A DNA stretch of 64,000 nucleotides from the NCBI GenBank assembly GCA_029257775.1, contig JARIAQ010000038.1, positions 57,507 through 121,506 of the forward strand, read 5' to 3'. The notes below the pieces were generated by a model that was not told the DNA's origin, did no database searches, and was given only the letters and a program-made list of their open reading frames with translations. Shown in pieces: positions 36,197 to 45,380 of the stretch; the first letter of the stretch is position 1; each line of letters starts with the position of its first letter. The stretch comes from Blautia sp. Its GTDB lineage: Bacteria > Bacillota > Clostridia > Lachnospirales > Lachnospiraceae. The translations under genes were made by a program, and so were the position numbers.

Positions 36197-36703
36197 ATGG
36201 AAGATTTATTGCAGGTGGGTGTAATAACCACGACACATGGAATCAGAGGGGAAGTAAAGGTTTTTCCTACCACAGATGATGCACATAGATTTGAATACTT
36301 GAAAAGCGTGCTTTTAGATACTGGAAAAGAGTTATGTGAGCTTGAAATAGAAAGGGTAAAATATTTTAAGCAGTATGTTATTTTAAAGTTTAAAGATGTA
36401 GATAATATCAATGATATTGAACCATACAAAGGAAAAAGTTTATATGTAACCAGAGAATTTGCAGTGCCTTTAAAAGAAAATGAATATTATATTGCAGATT
36501 TAATTGGCATGGAAGTTTATCTGGAAGATGGAAAGTATTTTGGGACTTTAATGGATGTAATGGAAACGGGTGCAAATGATGTCTATGTGGTACATCTGGA
36601 AGCAGGGAAAGAAGTTTTAATACCAGCAATTAAAGATTGTATCAAAGAAGTGGATGTAGAGAATGGGAAAATGGTCATTCATCTTTTAAAAGGTTTGTGC
36701 TAG
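36197..36703 (+). CDS. rimM: ribosome maturation factor RimM
   Basis: 168 residues with an N-terminal beta-barrel ([21 protein letters not shown]) and a C-terminal PRC-barrel ([25 protein letters not shown]). Assists 30S maturation near the uS19 binding site. GAGGAG ribosome site. Followed 10 nt later by trmD. Confidence 0.96.
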   Translation: MEDLLQVGVITTTHGIRGEVKVFPTTDDAHRFEYLKSVLLDTGKELCELEIERVKYFKQYVILKFKDVDNINDIEPYKGKSLYVTREFAVPLKENEYYIADLIGMEVYLEDGKYFGTLMDVMETGANDVYVVHLEAGKEVLIPAIKDCIKEVDVENGKMVIHLLKGLC

Positions 36704-36713
36704 GAGGGATAAA

Positions 36714-38150
36714 ATGGACTTTCACGTACTTACGCTATTCCCTGAAATGATTGAAAATACAGTGCAGACCAGTATCACAGGCAGAGCGATAAAAAATGGT
36801 AGAATATCACTTCATACAGTAAATATCAGAGATTTTGCGGATAATAAACATTCCCGTGTAGATGATTATCCTTACGGTGGCGGCGCTGGTATGGTAATGC
36901 AGGCAGAACCAGTATATCAGGCATATCAATCTGTAAAAAGAAAGACTTTAAAGCCTAGATGTATTTATCTTACTCCTCAAGGGAAAGTTTTTAATCAGAC
37001 AATGGCGGAGGAGTTTGCTTTAGAAGAAGAACTAGTTTTTCTTTGTGGACATTATGAGGGGATTGATGAAAGAGTCTTAGAAGAAATTGTGACGGATTAT
37101 GTGTCAATTGGAGACTATGTACTGACTGGTGGAGAGTTGGCGGCTTGCGTTATGATCGATGCTGTTTCTAGATTTGTGCCAGGTGTTTTAAATAATGAAG
37201 AGTCTTCTCAATTTGAGTCTATGCAGGATAATTTATTGGAGTATCCTCATTATACAAGACCTGAAAGTTGGAGAGGAAAAAATGTGCCAGCTGTATTATT
37301 AACTGGAAATCATACGAAGATAGAAGAGTGGCGTCTAGGAGAATCCTATAAAAGAACAAAAGAAAGGCGACCTGATTTAAAAGCGAAGAATCGCCCTGTG
37401 ACAGCTGCTTATTTTAGCCCTACAGAAGGAACAAAAAAGGCGGTAGAACTTCTTGTTGAACATTTAACACAAAATCCGCAGTATTTAGATTTAACTAGGA
37501 GAAAGTTGCGTCGTGAAAAAAAGATATTTTCAGCGCAGGAGCTTCTTGTTGCTGCGGCTCCAGTTTATGGCGGACAGCTGCCGGTATTAGAGAATGAGTT
37601 ATTTTCAAATTTAAAAGGAAATCATACACCTTGCGTTATTATGGCTGCTTATGGAAACAGACATTTTGATGATACACTTGCGCAGATGAAAAAAATTTTA
37701 GAAGACAGAGGATTTGTGTGTATTGGAGCAATTGCTCCAATTATCCCACATGTTTATTCTGATCAATTGGGTAAAGGAAGGCCGAATGAGAAGGATGAAG
37801 TGATTTTTAAAAAGTTTGCGGTACTTATAAAGAAGAGAATCGAAGAGGGAGAAAAACAGGGATTTATTTCTGTTCAGGTTCCTGGAAAGGCTATACCGGA
37901 TAAAAAAACAAAGAAAGTTTTGCCTCAATTTTTGGATAAAGAAAAATGCATAGGCTGTCAAGTGTGTGTACAGAGATGTCCTGTATATGCAATTTCCAAA
38001 GAAACTTTAGAAATTGATGAAGAGAAATGTATTTCTTGTATGCGATGTGCTTTGCTCTGTAAAAAGAAAGCAAGAACTTTTCATTATTCTAAAATTCAAG
38101 AACACTTGGAAAAAGATTTTTTTGTTCCAAGAGAAATAGAATTTTTTTAA
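36714..38150 (+). CDS. trmD: tRNA m1G37 methyltransferase TrmD fused to a flavodoxin/ferredoxin (EFR1-like) module
   Basis: 478 residues, twice the usual TrmD length. Residues 1-222 are a complete SPOUT enzyme methylating G37 of tRNA: YGGGAGMVMQAEP (54-66), GHYEGIDER (112-120), SIGDYVLTGGE (131-141), and the normal C-terminal KERRPDL. Five or so residues later an EFR1-type module begins: flavodoxin-like FMN loop YFSPTEGTKK (233-242), AAPVYGGQLP, then two [4Fe-4S] motifs at Cys412/415/418/422 and Cys439/442/445/449. No stop, no internal ribosome site and no intergenic gap lie at the junction, so it reads as a true in-frame fusion. Confidence 0.9.
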   Translation: MDFHVLTLFPEMIENTVQTSITGRAIKNGRISLHTVNIRDFADNKHSRVDDYPYGGGAGMVMQAEPVYQAYQSVKRKTLKPRCIYLTPQGKVFNQTMAEEFALEEELVFLCGHYEGIDERVLEEIVTDYVSIGDYVLTGGELAACVMIDAVSRFVPGVLNNEESSQFESMQDNLLEYPHYTRPESWRGKNVPAVLLTGNHTKIEEWRLGESYKRTKERRPDLKAKNRPVTAAYFSPTEGTKKAVELLVEHLTQNPQYLDLTRRKLRREKKIFSAQELLVAAAPVYGGQLPVLENELFSNLKGNHTPCVIMAAYGNRHFDDTLAQMKKILEDRGFVCIGAIAPIIPHVYSDQLGKGRPNEKDEVIFKKFAVLIKKRIEEGEKQGFISVQVPGKAIPDKKTKKVLPQFLDKEKCIGCQVCVQRCPVYAISKETLEIDEEKCISCMRCALLCKKKARTFHYSKIQEHLEKDFFVPREIEFF

Positions 38151-38176
38151 GCTCTTTGTAAATCAAGGGAAAATAC

Positions 38177-38205
38177 TTGACAAGAATAAAAGGACATAGT
38201 ATAAT
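38177..38205 (+). promoter_or_regulatory. consensus promoter for rplS
   Basis: Perfect TTGACA (38177-38182), 17-bp spacer and perfect TATAAT (38200-38205). It gives rplS its own strong transcription start downstream of trmD. Confidence 0.9.
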
Positions 38206-38206
38206 T

Positions 38207-38280
38207 ACCCATGTTGTAAAAAGAGATGGTCCTCTGTTGCCGATTGCATTAAGAACGTCCGAATTTAAAGGAGAAAAATC
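38207..38280 (+). promoter_or_regulatory. rplS 5' leader, candidate L19 autoregulatory leader
   Basis: About 70 nt between the promoter and the rplS ATG, containing GCATTAAGAACGTCC, which recalls known Firmicute L19 leader RNAs. The similarity is from memory and the fold was not computed. Confidence 0.4.
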
Positions 38281-38628
38281 ATGAACGAAATTATTAAAAA
38301 CATCGAAGCTGCTCAAATGAAAGCAGAAGCACCAGAATTCAACGTAGGAGATACTGTAAGAGTTCACGGTAAAATTAAAGAAGGTAATCGTGAAAGAATT
38401 CAGATCTTTGAAGGCGTTGTATTAAAAAAACAGGGTGGAAGTAACCGTGAAACATTCACAGTTAGAAAAAATTCTAACGGAATTGGTGTTGAAAAAACAT
38501 GGCCATTACACTCCCCTAACGTAGAAAAAGTAGAAGTTATCAGACGTGGTAAAGTAAGACGTGCAAAACTGAACTACTTAAGACAGCGTGTAGGTAAAGC
38601 AGCAAAAGTAAAAGAGTTAGTAAAATAA
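38281..38628 (+). CDS. rplS: 50S ribosomal protein bL19
   Basis: 115 residues with the typical [29 protein letters not shown] and [34 protein letters not shown] site. Served by its own promoter and terminator. Confidence 0.98.
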   Translation: MNEIIKNIEAAQMKAEAPEFNVGDTVRVHGKIKEGNRERIQIFEGVVLKKQGGSNRETFTVRKNSNGIGVEKTWPLHSPNVEKVEVIRRGKVRRAKLNYLRQRVGKAAKVKELVK

Positions 38629-38641
38629 TAATGTAGACATG

Positions 38642-38678
38642 ACAGGGACACATACTTTGGTATATGTCCCTGTTTCTT
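38642..38678 (+). terminator. Rho-independent terminator after rplS
   Basis: ACAGGGACA...TGTCCCTGT stem of about 13 bp with one mismatch and a TTTG loop, followed by TTTCTTC. Confidence 0.82.
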
Positions 38679-38706
38679 CAATATGAATAATTCAGGTGAA
38701 AATAGA

Positions 38707-39306
38707 ATGAAAAAAAAGAAAAGCAGGAAAAAAAGAGAACAGCAAAGAGAAATGGCGCTGGAATTTATTAAAAGTAAAAGAGGAACAACGATTTTTAGTT
38801 GGGTATTTCAGGTAGCAGTGGTATTGGCCATTGCTGCAGTAGTATCTATTTTCTTTTTTCAGAGTATTTGCATGCAAGAAAGTAGTATGGAACCGACTCT
38901 TCAGACGGGTGAAACTTTTTTTGTGAATAAGTTAGCGTATAAGTTTAAAGGACCAAAGCGGGGAGATATGATTGCATTTACAAAAAATGGCAAGGATCAT
39001 GCTGCAATTCATATTAAACGTGTTATTGGTCTTCCAGGGGAAGTAATCCAAATTCAGGATGGAGATGTTTATATTGATGGAAAAAAATACAAAGAAAAAA
39101 TTAAAGTAGACAAAATGATAAATCCGGGTTTGGCTGGACAAGGAGTGACTTTAAAAAGCGATGAGTATTTTGTATTAGGTGATAATCGAAATAATAGTGA
39201 AGATAGTCGTTTTGCAGAAGTTAAAAAAGTGAAGAAAAAATATATCGAAGGTAAACTGTGGTTTCGAATTTCGCCGATAAACGAAATTGGATTTGTGAAA
39301 CACTAG
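38707..39306 (+). CDS. lepB: signal peptidase I
   Basis: 199 residues from ATG 38707 (AGGTG site); an ATG at 38683 is less well placed. Basic N-terminus, one membrane helix (about 28-52), then the catalytic domain outside: nucleophile Ser60 in QESSMEPT, general base Lys104 in HIKRVIGLPGE, and GDNRNNSEDSR. Removes signal peptides from exported proteins. Followed by rbgA. Confidence 0.95.
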   Translation: MKKKKSRKKREQQREMALEFIKSKRGTTIFSWVFQVAVVLAIAAVVSIFFFQSICMQESSMEPTLQTGETFFVNKLAYKFKGPKRGDMIAFTKNGKDHAAIHIKRVIGLPGEVIQIQDGDVYIDGKKYKEKIKVDKMINPGLAGQGVTLKSDEYFVLGDNRNNSEDSRFAEVKKVKKKYIEGKLWFRISPINEIGFVKH

Positions 39307-39324
39307 CATAGAAGGAGAAAAAGT

Positions 39325-40170
39325 ATGAATTATCAATGGTACCCAGGGCATATGACAAAAGCAAAACGTATGATGCAAGAAAATATTAAACTTATTGATC
39401 TGATTATTGAAGTGGTGGATGCGAGGATTCCTTATTCCAGTCGAAATCCAGATATAGATGAATTGGGAAAAAATAAAGCAAGGCTTATTTTGTTAAATAA
39501 AGCGGATTTGGCTGATGAACGTGAAAATGAGAAGTGGGCAGAATATTTCAAAGCAAAAGGTTATTATGCTGTAAAGCTAAATGCAAAAAGTGGTGCAGGA
39601 ATAAAGAGTGTACTTCCTGTTATTATGGAATCTTGTAAAGAAAAGCTGGAGAGGGACAGAAAAAGAGGTATTATTAATAGACCAATTAGGGCTATGGTAG
39701 TAGGGATTCCTAATGTTGGAAAGTCTACTTTTATTAATGCTTTTGCGGGAAAAGCTTGTACAAAAACAGGTAATAAGCCAGGAGTAACAAAGGGAAAACA
39801 ATGGATCAGAATCAATAAAAATGTAGAACTTTTAGATACACCGGGAATTTTGTGGCCTAAATTTGAAGATCAAAGTGTAGGTGCAAAACTTGCTATGGTG
39901 GGCTCTATTAAAGACGAAATTTTAAATTTAGAAGAATTGTCTCTGGAACTGTTAAATTATATTCATGAATATTATGAAGGGATTTTAACAAAGAGATACG
40001 ATATTGTGGAAAGTGAAAAGGCTCTTTCTATGCTAGAGCAGGTGGCAGAAAATAGAAAATGTATACAAAAGGGTAATGTGTTAGATTATTTAAAAGCAGC
40101 TAATATTTTGTTGGAAGAATTTAGAAATGGAAAAATTGGAAAAATTACATTAGAAAAGCCGGAGGCTTAA
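39325..40170 (+). CDS. rbgA: ribosome biogenesis GTPase RbgA (YlqF)
   Basis: 281 residues of a circularly permuted GTPase: G4 NKAD precedes the P-loop GIPNVGKST, then DTPGILWP. N-terminal YPGHMTKAKRMM is the family start. Needed for late 50S assembly. AAGGAG site. Confidence 0.95.
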   Translation: MNYQWYPGHMTKAKRMMQENIKLIDLIIEVVDARIPYSSRNPDIDELGKNKARLILLNKADLADERENEKWAEYFKAKGYYAVKLNAKSGAGIKSVLPVIMESCKEKLERDRKRGIINRPIRAMVVGIPNVGKSTFINAFAGKACTKTGNKPGVTKGKQWIRINKNVELLDTPGILWPKFEDQSVGAKLAMVGSIKDEILNLEELSLELLNYIHEYYEGILTKRYDIVESEKALSMLEQVAENRKCIQKGNVLDYLKAANILLEEFRNGKIGKITLEKPEA

Positions 40171-40176
40171 ATTAAA

Positions 40177-40947
40177 ATGGAGAGTATTCAAAAAATAAGA
40201 GAGAAGTTTCGAGATATACCGGTAGAAGAATTAGATGTATTCTGTAAAACCTATGCAGCAGATGAACGAAAAGGTGTGCAGAAGCTTCTGGAACAGGCTC
40301 AAAAGCGTATGCAAGCGATGAAAGAAGAAAAAGAACGTCTGGATCAAATGAAAGAATTTGAGCGTAAATATGAACAGTTAGGATATATCTGTGGAATTGA
40401 TGAAGTAGGACGAGGACCTTTTGCTGGGCCTGTGGTGGCAGGTGCTGTAATTTTGCCTCCGGATTGTGATATCTTATATTTAAATGATTCCAAACAGCTT
40501 TCTGAAAAAATGAGGGAAAAGCTTTATAATGAAATTATGGAAAAAGCTATTTCTGTAGCAGTTGGATATGCAAGCCCGGCAAGAATTGATGAAATTAACA
40601 TTTTGCAAGCAACTTATGAAGCCATGCAGGAAGCAATTTCAAAGCTTAATGTAGTACCTCAGATTTTATTAAACGATGCAGTTACCATTCCTAAAATTAC
40701 GATACCGCAAGTTCCTATTATCAAAGGAGATGCTAAAAGTGTGTCTATAGCAGCTGCTAGTATTGTTGCGAAAGTTACTAGAGATCGTTTGATGAGAGAG
40801 TACGATAAGGTTATGCCGGAATATGGATTTGCCTCCAATAAAGGATATGGTTCACAAAAGCATATTGAAGCAATTAAGAAATATGGTCCAACACCTATAC
40901 ACAGAAGGAGTTTTATTCATAATGTGATAGGGGAGAACTATGAATGA
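40177..40947 (+). CDS. rnhB: ribonuclease HII
   Basis: 256 residues. After a 65-residue helical N-terminal extension comes the catalytic CGIDEVGRGPFAGPVVAGAVIL (Asp and Glu ligands), then LNDAVTIPK, GDAKSVSIAAASIVAKVTRD and the final SFIHNV. Removes RNA from RNA-DNA hybrids. The last 8 nt overlap yraN. Confidence 0.96.
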   Translation: MESIQKIREKFRDIPVEELDVFCKTYAADERKGVQKLLEQAQKRMQAMKEEKERLDQMKEFERKYEQLGYICGIDEVGRGPFAGPVVAGAVILPPDCDILYLNDSKQLSEKMREKLYNEIMEKAISVAVGYASPARIDEINILQATYEAMQEAISKLNVVPQILLNDAVTIPKITIPQVPIIKGDAKSVSIAAASIVAKVTRDRLMREYDKVMPEYGFASNKGYGSQKHIEAIKKYGPTPIHRRSFIHNVIGENYE

Positions 40948-41287
40948 AATTGGTAGAAAGTATGAATTGGAAGCAGCAGCCTTTTTAGAAAAACAAGGAT
41001 ATTCCATATTGGAACGAAATTATCAGTGCAGGCAGGGTGAAATTGACTTAATTGGAATAGAAGGAGAGTATTTATGCTTTATCGAGGTAAAATATAGAGG
41101 TGGATCAAAATATGGGAAGTCTCTAGAGGCAGTGACTACAGCAAAGCAAAAAAAGATTTGCAAAACCGCATTATACTATCTTACAAAACATGGTTACTCT
41201 GAGGATACACCTTGCCGATTTGATGTAGTAGGAATTGATTTTGACAAAGTAGAACTCATTCGAAATGCTTTTGAATATCGAAGATAG
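40940..41287 (+). CDS. yraN: YraN family endonuclease-like protein (UPF0102)
   Basis: 115 residues with a restriction-endonuclease-like core: EIDLIGIEGEYLCFIEVKYR has the acidic residues and the ExK pair of this fold. Often next to rnhB. Function in cells unclear. Translationally coupled to rnhB by overlap. Confidence 0.93.
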   Translation: MNEIGRKYELEAAAFLEKQGYSILERNYQCRQGEIDLIGIEGEYLCFIEVKYRGGSKYGKSLEAVTTAKQKKICKTALYYLTKHGYSEDTPCRFDVVGIDFDKVELIRNAFEYRR

Positions 41288-41396
41288 ATGTAAGAAAGTC
41301 AATAGAATAATTGCATAAATTTAACAAAAAATCCTAGGTACTATTACATAAATGTTACGAATAAATGAAAAAACACTGTTCTTCTTGTGAATTTTA

Positions 41397-41405
41397 TGTT
41401 ATAAT
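41397..41405 (+). promoter_or_regulatory. extended -10 promoter for the 3D-domain gene
   Basis: TGTTATAAT (TGn plus perfect TATAAT) lies 30 bp before the ATG; no clear -35 box at the right distance. Confidence 0.55.
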
Positions 41406-41434
41406 CAGTTTCGTTATGAAAAGGAGCTTTGATT

Positions 41435-42607
41435 ATGAGGAAAAAAACAAGTACAGTCTTAGTTTTAGGGATTTTATCAGCGAGTCTGATTATCACTCCT
41501 TGTTATGCTGCGACTACACAAAGTAAAATTACTACAGAGCAGGGTAAACAAAAGGAAAATGAGAAACAGTTAAATGATGCTCAGGGAAGAATCAAAAGTC
41601 TGGAATCCAAGAAAAATGATTTGGAAGAGTACTTGACAGAACTGAATAACCAGCTTAGTGAATTGGGAGGAAATCTTCAGGATATTCAGAATCAGTCAGA
41701 GGAAAGACAGAAAGAATTAGTAGAGCTTGAAGCCCAATTAGAGGAAGCGCAGGAAAAGGAAGAAAAACAGTATTCTAAAATGAAACTGCGTATTCAATAT
41801 ATGTATGAGAATTCAAATAATTCTTATGTGAAGTTATTTTTAGAGGCAAAAGATCTTTCTGAATTTTTAAGTCAGGCAGAGAATATGTCACAAATGACAA
41901 AATATGATAGAAAGATGTTGGAAGAATATAAAAAGACAATAACTGAAATTAAAGAAAAAGAAAAAAACATAAAAACAGAACAAAAAAAGCTTCATAAACT
42001 TCACGAAGAAAGTTTGGCCAAGCAAGACGAAATTTCAACAGTTATGAAAAGTACTCGCGTTCAGATGGAAAAGTATGAAACACAGATTTCAACAGAACAG
42101 GATGCGAAAAGAGTATTGATGGATAAAATCACTGCCCAAAGTGATAAAATAGATTCTTTAATTAAGCAAGAAAAGAAAGAAGAAGCTACACAGTCGGAGA
42201 AACCCTCTGTACAAAATCCAAAACCAGAAAATAATCCAAAACCGGAAAGCAAGCCAGAAGTGGAAGATAGTAAACCAGAAAATAATACTGGTGCCTCTCA
42301 AGAAAATCAAAATCAAGACACATCTGGTGAAAAATATTTGGGGAAATTTAAAATTACAGCATACTGTAATGGCCCTTGTTGTAAAGGAGATGCCAGCGGT
42401 TTAACAGCCAGTGGGACAGTTCCGGTACACGGCAGAACTGTAGCTATGAATGGTATTCCTTTCGGAACAAAATTAAAAATTAACGGTTCCGTATATACAG
42501 TAGAGGATAGAGGTGTTCCTTACGGAACAGTAGATATTTATTTTGATCGTCATGAAGATGCAATGGAATTTGGAAAAATATATGCAGATGTATATCAGGT
42601 AAATTAA
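41435..42607 (+). CDS. secreted coiled-coil protein with C-terminal 3D domain
   Basis: 390 residues from ATG 41435 (AAGGAG at 8 nt). A signal peptide ends near CYAATTQ. A long coiled coil (about 30-245) like the PcsB/CwlO N-terminal region is followed by a Pro/Lys/Glu/Asn-rich linker and a C-terminal 3D domain (FKITAYCNGPCCKGDAS, VAMNGIPFGTKLKI, VEDRGVPYGTVDIYFDRHEDA), the double-psi barrel of lytic transglycosylase-like cell-wall enzymes. A wall-remodelling role is likely. The extra cysteines (CNGPCC) in the 3D domain may form a disulfide. Confidence 0.88.
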   Translation: MRKKTSTVLVLGILSASLIITPCYAATTQSKITTEQGKQKENEKQLNDAQGRIKSLESKKNDLEEYLTELNNQLSELGGNLQDIQNQSEERQKELVELEAQLEEAQEKEEKQYSKMKLRIQYMYENSNNSYVKLFLEAKDLSEFLSQAENMSQMTKYDRKMLEEYKKTITEIKEKEKNIKTEQKKLHKLHEESLAKQDEISTVMKSTRVQMEKYETQISTEQDAKRVLMDKITAQSDKIDSLIKQEKKEEATQSEKPSVQNPKPENNPKPESKPEVEDSKPENNTGASQENQNQDTSGEKYLGKFKITAYCNGPCCKGDASGLTASGTVPVHGRTVAMNGIPFGTKLKINGSVYTVEDRGVPYGTVDIYFDRHEDAMEFGKIYADVYQVN

Positions 42608-42633
42608 ATATTACATAGTTTTATATAAAAAAT

Positions 42634-42676
42634 AAAAGTTGGAATACGGTGATAAACCATATTCCAACTTTTACTT
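42634..42676. terminator. bidirectional terminator between the 3D-domain gene and prs
   Basis: A perfect 13-bp stem AAAAGTTGGAATA/TATTCCAACTTTT (42634-42646 and 42660-42672), T-rich on both strands. Confidence 0.9.
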
Positions 42677-42690
42677 TTCGTCGTAGATGT

Positions 42691-43854
42691 TTAACATCTT
42701 TTTAGAAGTTTATTAATTTTCTCTGTTGTATTACGAACTTTGTTTACGGATAAGTCATGGTTTAAAATATCCATGATACTTGCCAGATATTTACTCATAT
42801 CAGCTTCTAGGTAATAAGGACGTGTTAATAATTCTGGATTTCTATAATTCAGATTAGTAGTGATTACGCGATGGATATAGCCTTTTTCGTAGTATTCGTC
42901 AAATTTTTCAAGACCATCTGTGAAAAGACCAAAAGTTGTACATACAATAACACGTTTTGCTTTGCGTTCCTTTAATTTTCTTGCTACGTCCAACATACTT
43001 TCTCCAGAAGAAATCATATCATCGATAACGATAACGTCTTTTCCCTCTACGGAATCACCTAAAAATTCATGGGCAACGATTGGATTACGTCCGTTTACAA
43101 CGGTAGAATAGTCGCGACGTTTATAGAACATACCCATATCAACACCTAAAATATTAGAAAAATAAACGGCTCTTTGCATAGCACCTTCATCAGGGCTGAT
43201 AATCATCAGGTGTTCATTATCAATTTTAAAATCTTCTATATTTGCACATAATGTTTTTAAGAACTGATAAGTTGGCATAAAATTATCAAATCCAGATAAT
43301 GGAATAGCATTCTGCATACGTGGATCATGAGCGTCAAAAGTAATGATATTTGAAACGCCCATTTGAACTAATTCCTGCAGTGCAAGAGCACAGTCCAGAG
43401 ATTCTCTTTTACTTCTTTTGTGTTGGCGACTTTCGTAAAGGAAAGGCATAATTACATTAATGCGGTGTGCTTTTCCAGCAGCAGTAGCAATGATACGTTT
43501 TAAATCCTGATAGTGGTCGTCTGGTGACATGTGATTCACATATCCGCACATATTGTATGTTAAACTGTGATTGCAGACATCCACCATAAGAAACATATCT
43601 GTACCGCGGATAGATTCGTTGATAACACCTTTTGCTTCGCCTGAACCAAAGCGTGGGCAGCTGCAGTCGATGAGAAAACTATTTTCAGCATACCCCCGGA
43701 AATTTAATCCGGATTGATTGTGAGAATTTAATTCTTTTCGGAATTGTACCAGATGAGCATCTACCTGAGAAGCTAATTCAGAACAGCTTTTTAATGCTGC
43801 TATTTTAATAGGAGCCACCGGGATAGATTTTTCCAGCAAACTGATATTAACCAT
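42691..43854 (-). CDS. prs: ribose-phosphate pyrophosphokinase (long clostridial form)
   Basis: 387 residues from the ATG whose codon ends at 43854, which has GGAGGT at good spacing; 20 upstream codons in frame lack a site. Makes PRPP for purine, pyrimidine, His and Trp synthesis. ATP/ribose-phosphate site VMPFLYESRQHKRSKRE, FDAHDPRMQNA, and PRPP loop VIVIDDMISSGESM. It is about 70 residues longer than the common form, mainly at the N-terminus. Single gene. Confidence 0.93.
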   Translation of the reverse strand: MVNISLLEKSIPVAPIKIAALKSCSELASQVDAHLVQFRKELNSHNQSGLNFRGYAENSFLIDCSCPRFGSGEAKGVINESIRGTDMFLMVDVCNHSLTYNMCGYVNHMSPDDHYQDLKRIIATAAGKAHRINVIMPFLYESRQHKRSKRESLDCALALQELVQMGVSNIITFDAHDPRMQNAIPLSGFDNFMPTYQFLKTLCANIEDFKIDNEHLMIISPDEGAMQRAVYFSNILGVDMGMFYKRRDYSTVVNGRNPIVAHEFLGDSVEGKDVIVIDDMISSGESMLDVARKLKERKAKRVIVCTTFGLFTDGLEKFDEYYEKGYIHRVITTNLNYRNPELLTRPYYLEADMSKYLASIMDILNHDLSVNKVRNTTEKINKLLKRC

Positions 43855-43897
43855 AATGACCTCCATTTTAGAGTATTTTGACATAATTACACAATAA

Positions 43898-43927
43898 GTT
43901 ATAACATTCGACACATATAGGAGTCAA
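43898..43927 (-). promoter_or_regulatory. prs promoter
   Basis: On the minus strand TTGACT (43927-43922), 18-bp spacer, TATAAC (43903-43898) with an extended -10 TG. Confidence 0.75.
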
Positions 43928-43936
43928 GGAAAAATA

Positions 43937-43965
43937 TTGCTTTTTTTATATATTATTGGTATTAT
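43937..43965 (+). promoter_or_regulatory. candidate promoter for the DUF512-der-plsY-gpsA operon
   Basis: TTGCTT (43937-43942) and TATTAT (43960-43965) with a 17-bp spacer, about 30 bp before the first ATG. Confidence 0.55.
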
Positions 43966-43997
43966 AGAGAATAACGGGCATTTGCAGGAGGAAAAAT

Positions 43998-45380
43998 ATG
44001 AAAAATAACCGACATAAAATTAGCCAGGTGAAAGAAGGAAGCATTGCCTGGGAGTTAGAAATAGAACCAGGAGATGAGTTGATTCGTATCAATGGACAAA
44101 CCATAGAGGATATCTTTGATTATCACTACCTGGTAAATGATGAATATATTGAATTGTTAGTACGAAAACCGAGTGGAGAAGAATGGGAACTGGAAATTGA
44201 AAAAGAATTTGAAGATGATTTAGGAATTGAATTTGAGAATGGATTAATGGATGAGTATCGTTCCTGTAGAAATAAATGTGTGTTCTGTTTTATTGATCAG
44301 ATGCCGCCGGGAATGAGAGAAACCTTATATTTTAAAGATGATGATTCCAGATTATCTTTTTTGCAAGGGAATTATGTAACACTTACAAATATGAGTGATC
44401 ATGATATTGACAGAATCATTCATTATCATTTAGCTCCTATTAATATTTCTTTTCAGACTACAAACCCTGAGCTTCGATGTAAAATGCTAAATAATCGTTT
44501 TGCAGGTGAGATTTTTCCAAAAGTGCAGCGTTTGTATGAAAATGGAATTGAAATGAATGGACAGATTGTTTTATGCAAAGGGTTAAATGATAAGGAAGAG
44601 TTGGAACGTAGTATTCGTGATCTGACACAGTACTTACCTCATCTACGTAGTGTTTCGGTAGTACCTGTGGGACTTAGTAAATATCGAGAAGGGCTTTATC
44701 CGCTAGAAGCTTTTACAAAAGAAGATGCAGCGCAAGTAATTGATACAATTGAAAAGTGGCAAAAGAAAATCTTTCCTGAATTTGGAATGCATTTTATTCA
44801 TGCCAGCGATGAGTGGTATCTTTTGGCTGGAAGAGAACTTCCGGAAGAAGAGAGATATGATGGATATTTACAGTTGGAAAATGGAGTGGGTATGTTACGC
44901 CTTTTAGAAACAGAGATAGAGGTGGCATTGAAGAAAAAGAATTCAGATGATAGAAAACGAAAAATTTCTTTTGCTACAGGAAAATTGGCATATCCACATA
45001 TACGAAGATATGCAGATAAAATTGCAGAAAAATTTCCGTATATAGAAATCAAAGGATATGAGATACGCAATGATTTTTTTGGAGAACGTATTACGGTGTC
45101 AGGACTTTTGACAGGACAGGATATTATGCATCAGCTTGAAAATAAAGATTTGGGAGAGTGTTTGTTACTACCTTGTAATTTACTTCGCAGTGGGGAAGAT
45201 GTATTTTTAGATGATAAGACGGTTGGTGAAATAGAAGAGGTTTTAAATGTTCCTGTAAAGATTGTAGATGAAGCAGGGGAAGATTTTGTAGCAGCAGTTT
45301 TAGGGGAAGATATAGGAAAAATAAATAAAAGGAGAACAATGTATGAGCAAACCAATTGTAGCAATTGTTGGAAGGCCTAA
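43998..45380 (+). CDS. DUF512 protein: PDZ plus radical-SAM-like Fe-S protein
   Basis: 460 residues. N-terminal PDZ-like domain ([22 protein letters not shown]), then a cysteine motif C90-x3-C94-x2-C97 (CRNKCVFC), close to radical SAM CX3CX2C, with [19 protein letters not shown], and the C-terminal DUF512 region ([25 protein letters not shown]). Function unknown; the constant link with der suggests ribosome or translation work. It overlaps der by 38 nt, so the two are coupled. The overlap adds a CSNC pair at its very end. Confidence 0.9.
   Translation: MKNNRHKISQVKEGSIAWELEIEPGDELIRINGQTIEDIFDYHYLVNDEYIELLVRKPSGEEWELEIEKEFEDDLGIEFENGLMDEYRSCRNKCVFCFIDQMPPGMRETLYFKDDDSRLSFLQGNYVTLTNMSDHDIDRIIHYHLAPINISFQTTNPELRCKMLNNRFAGEIFPKVQRLYENGIEMNGQIVLCKGLNDKEELERSIRDLTQYLPHLRSVSVVPVGLSKYREGLYPLEAFTKEDAAQVIDTIEKWQKKIFPEFGMHFIHASDEWYLLAGRELPEEERYDGYLQLENGVGMLRLLETEIEVALKKKNSDDRKRKISFATGKLAYPHIRRYADKIAEKFPYIEIKGYEIRNDFFGERITVSGLLTGQDIMHQLENKDLGECLLLPCNLLRSGEDVFLDDKTVGEIEEVLNVPVKIVDEAGEDFVAAVLGEDIGKINKRRTMYEQTNCSNCWKA

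Noticed and set aside
36714..38150. TrmD fusion explained as two genes joined by a missed stop
   Set aside because: There is no room for an intergenic gap or ribosome site at the junction, and the frame is continuous over 478 codons; a sequencing error still cannot be fully excluded.
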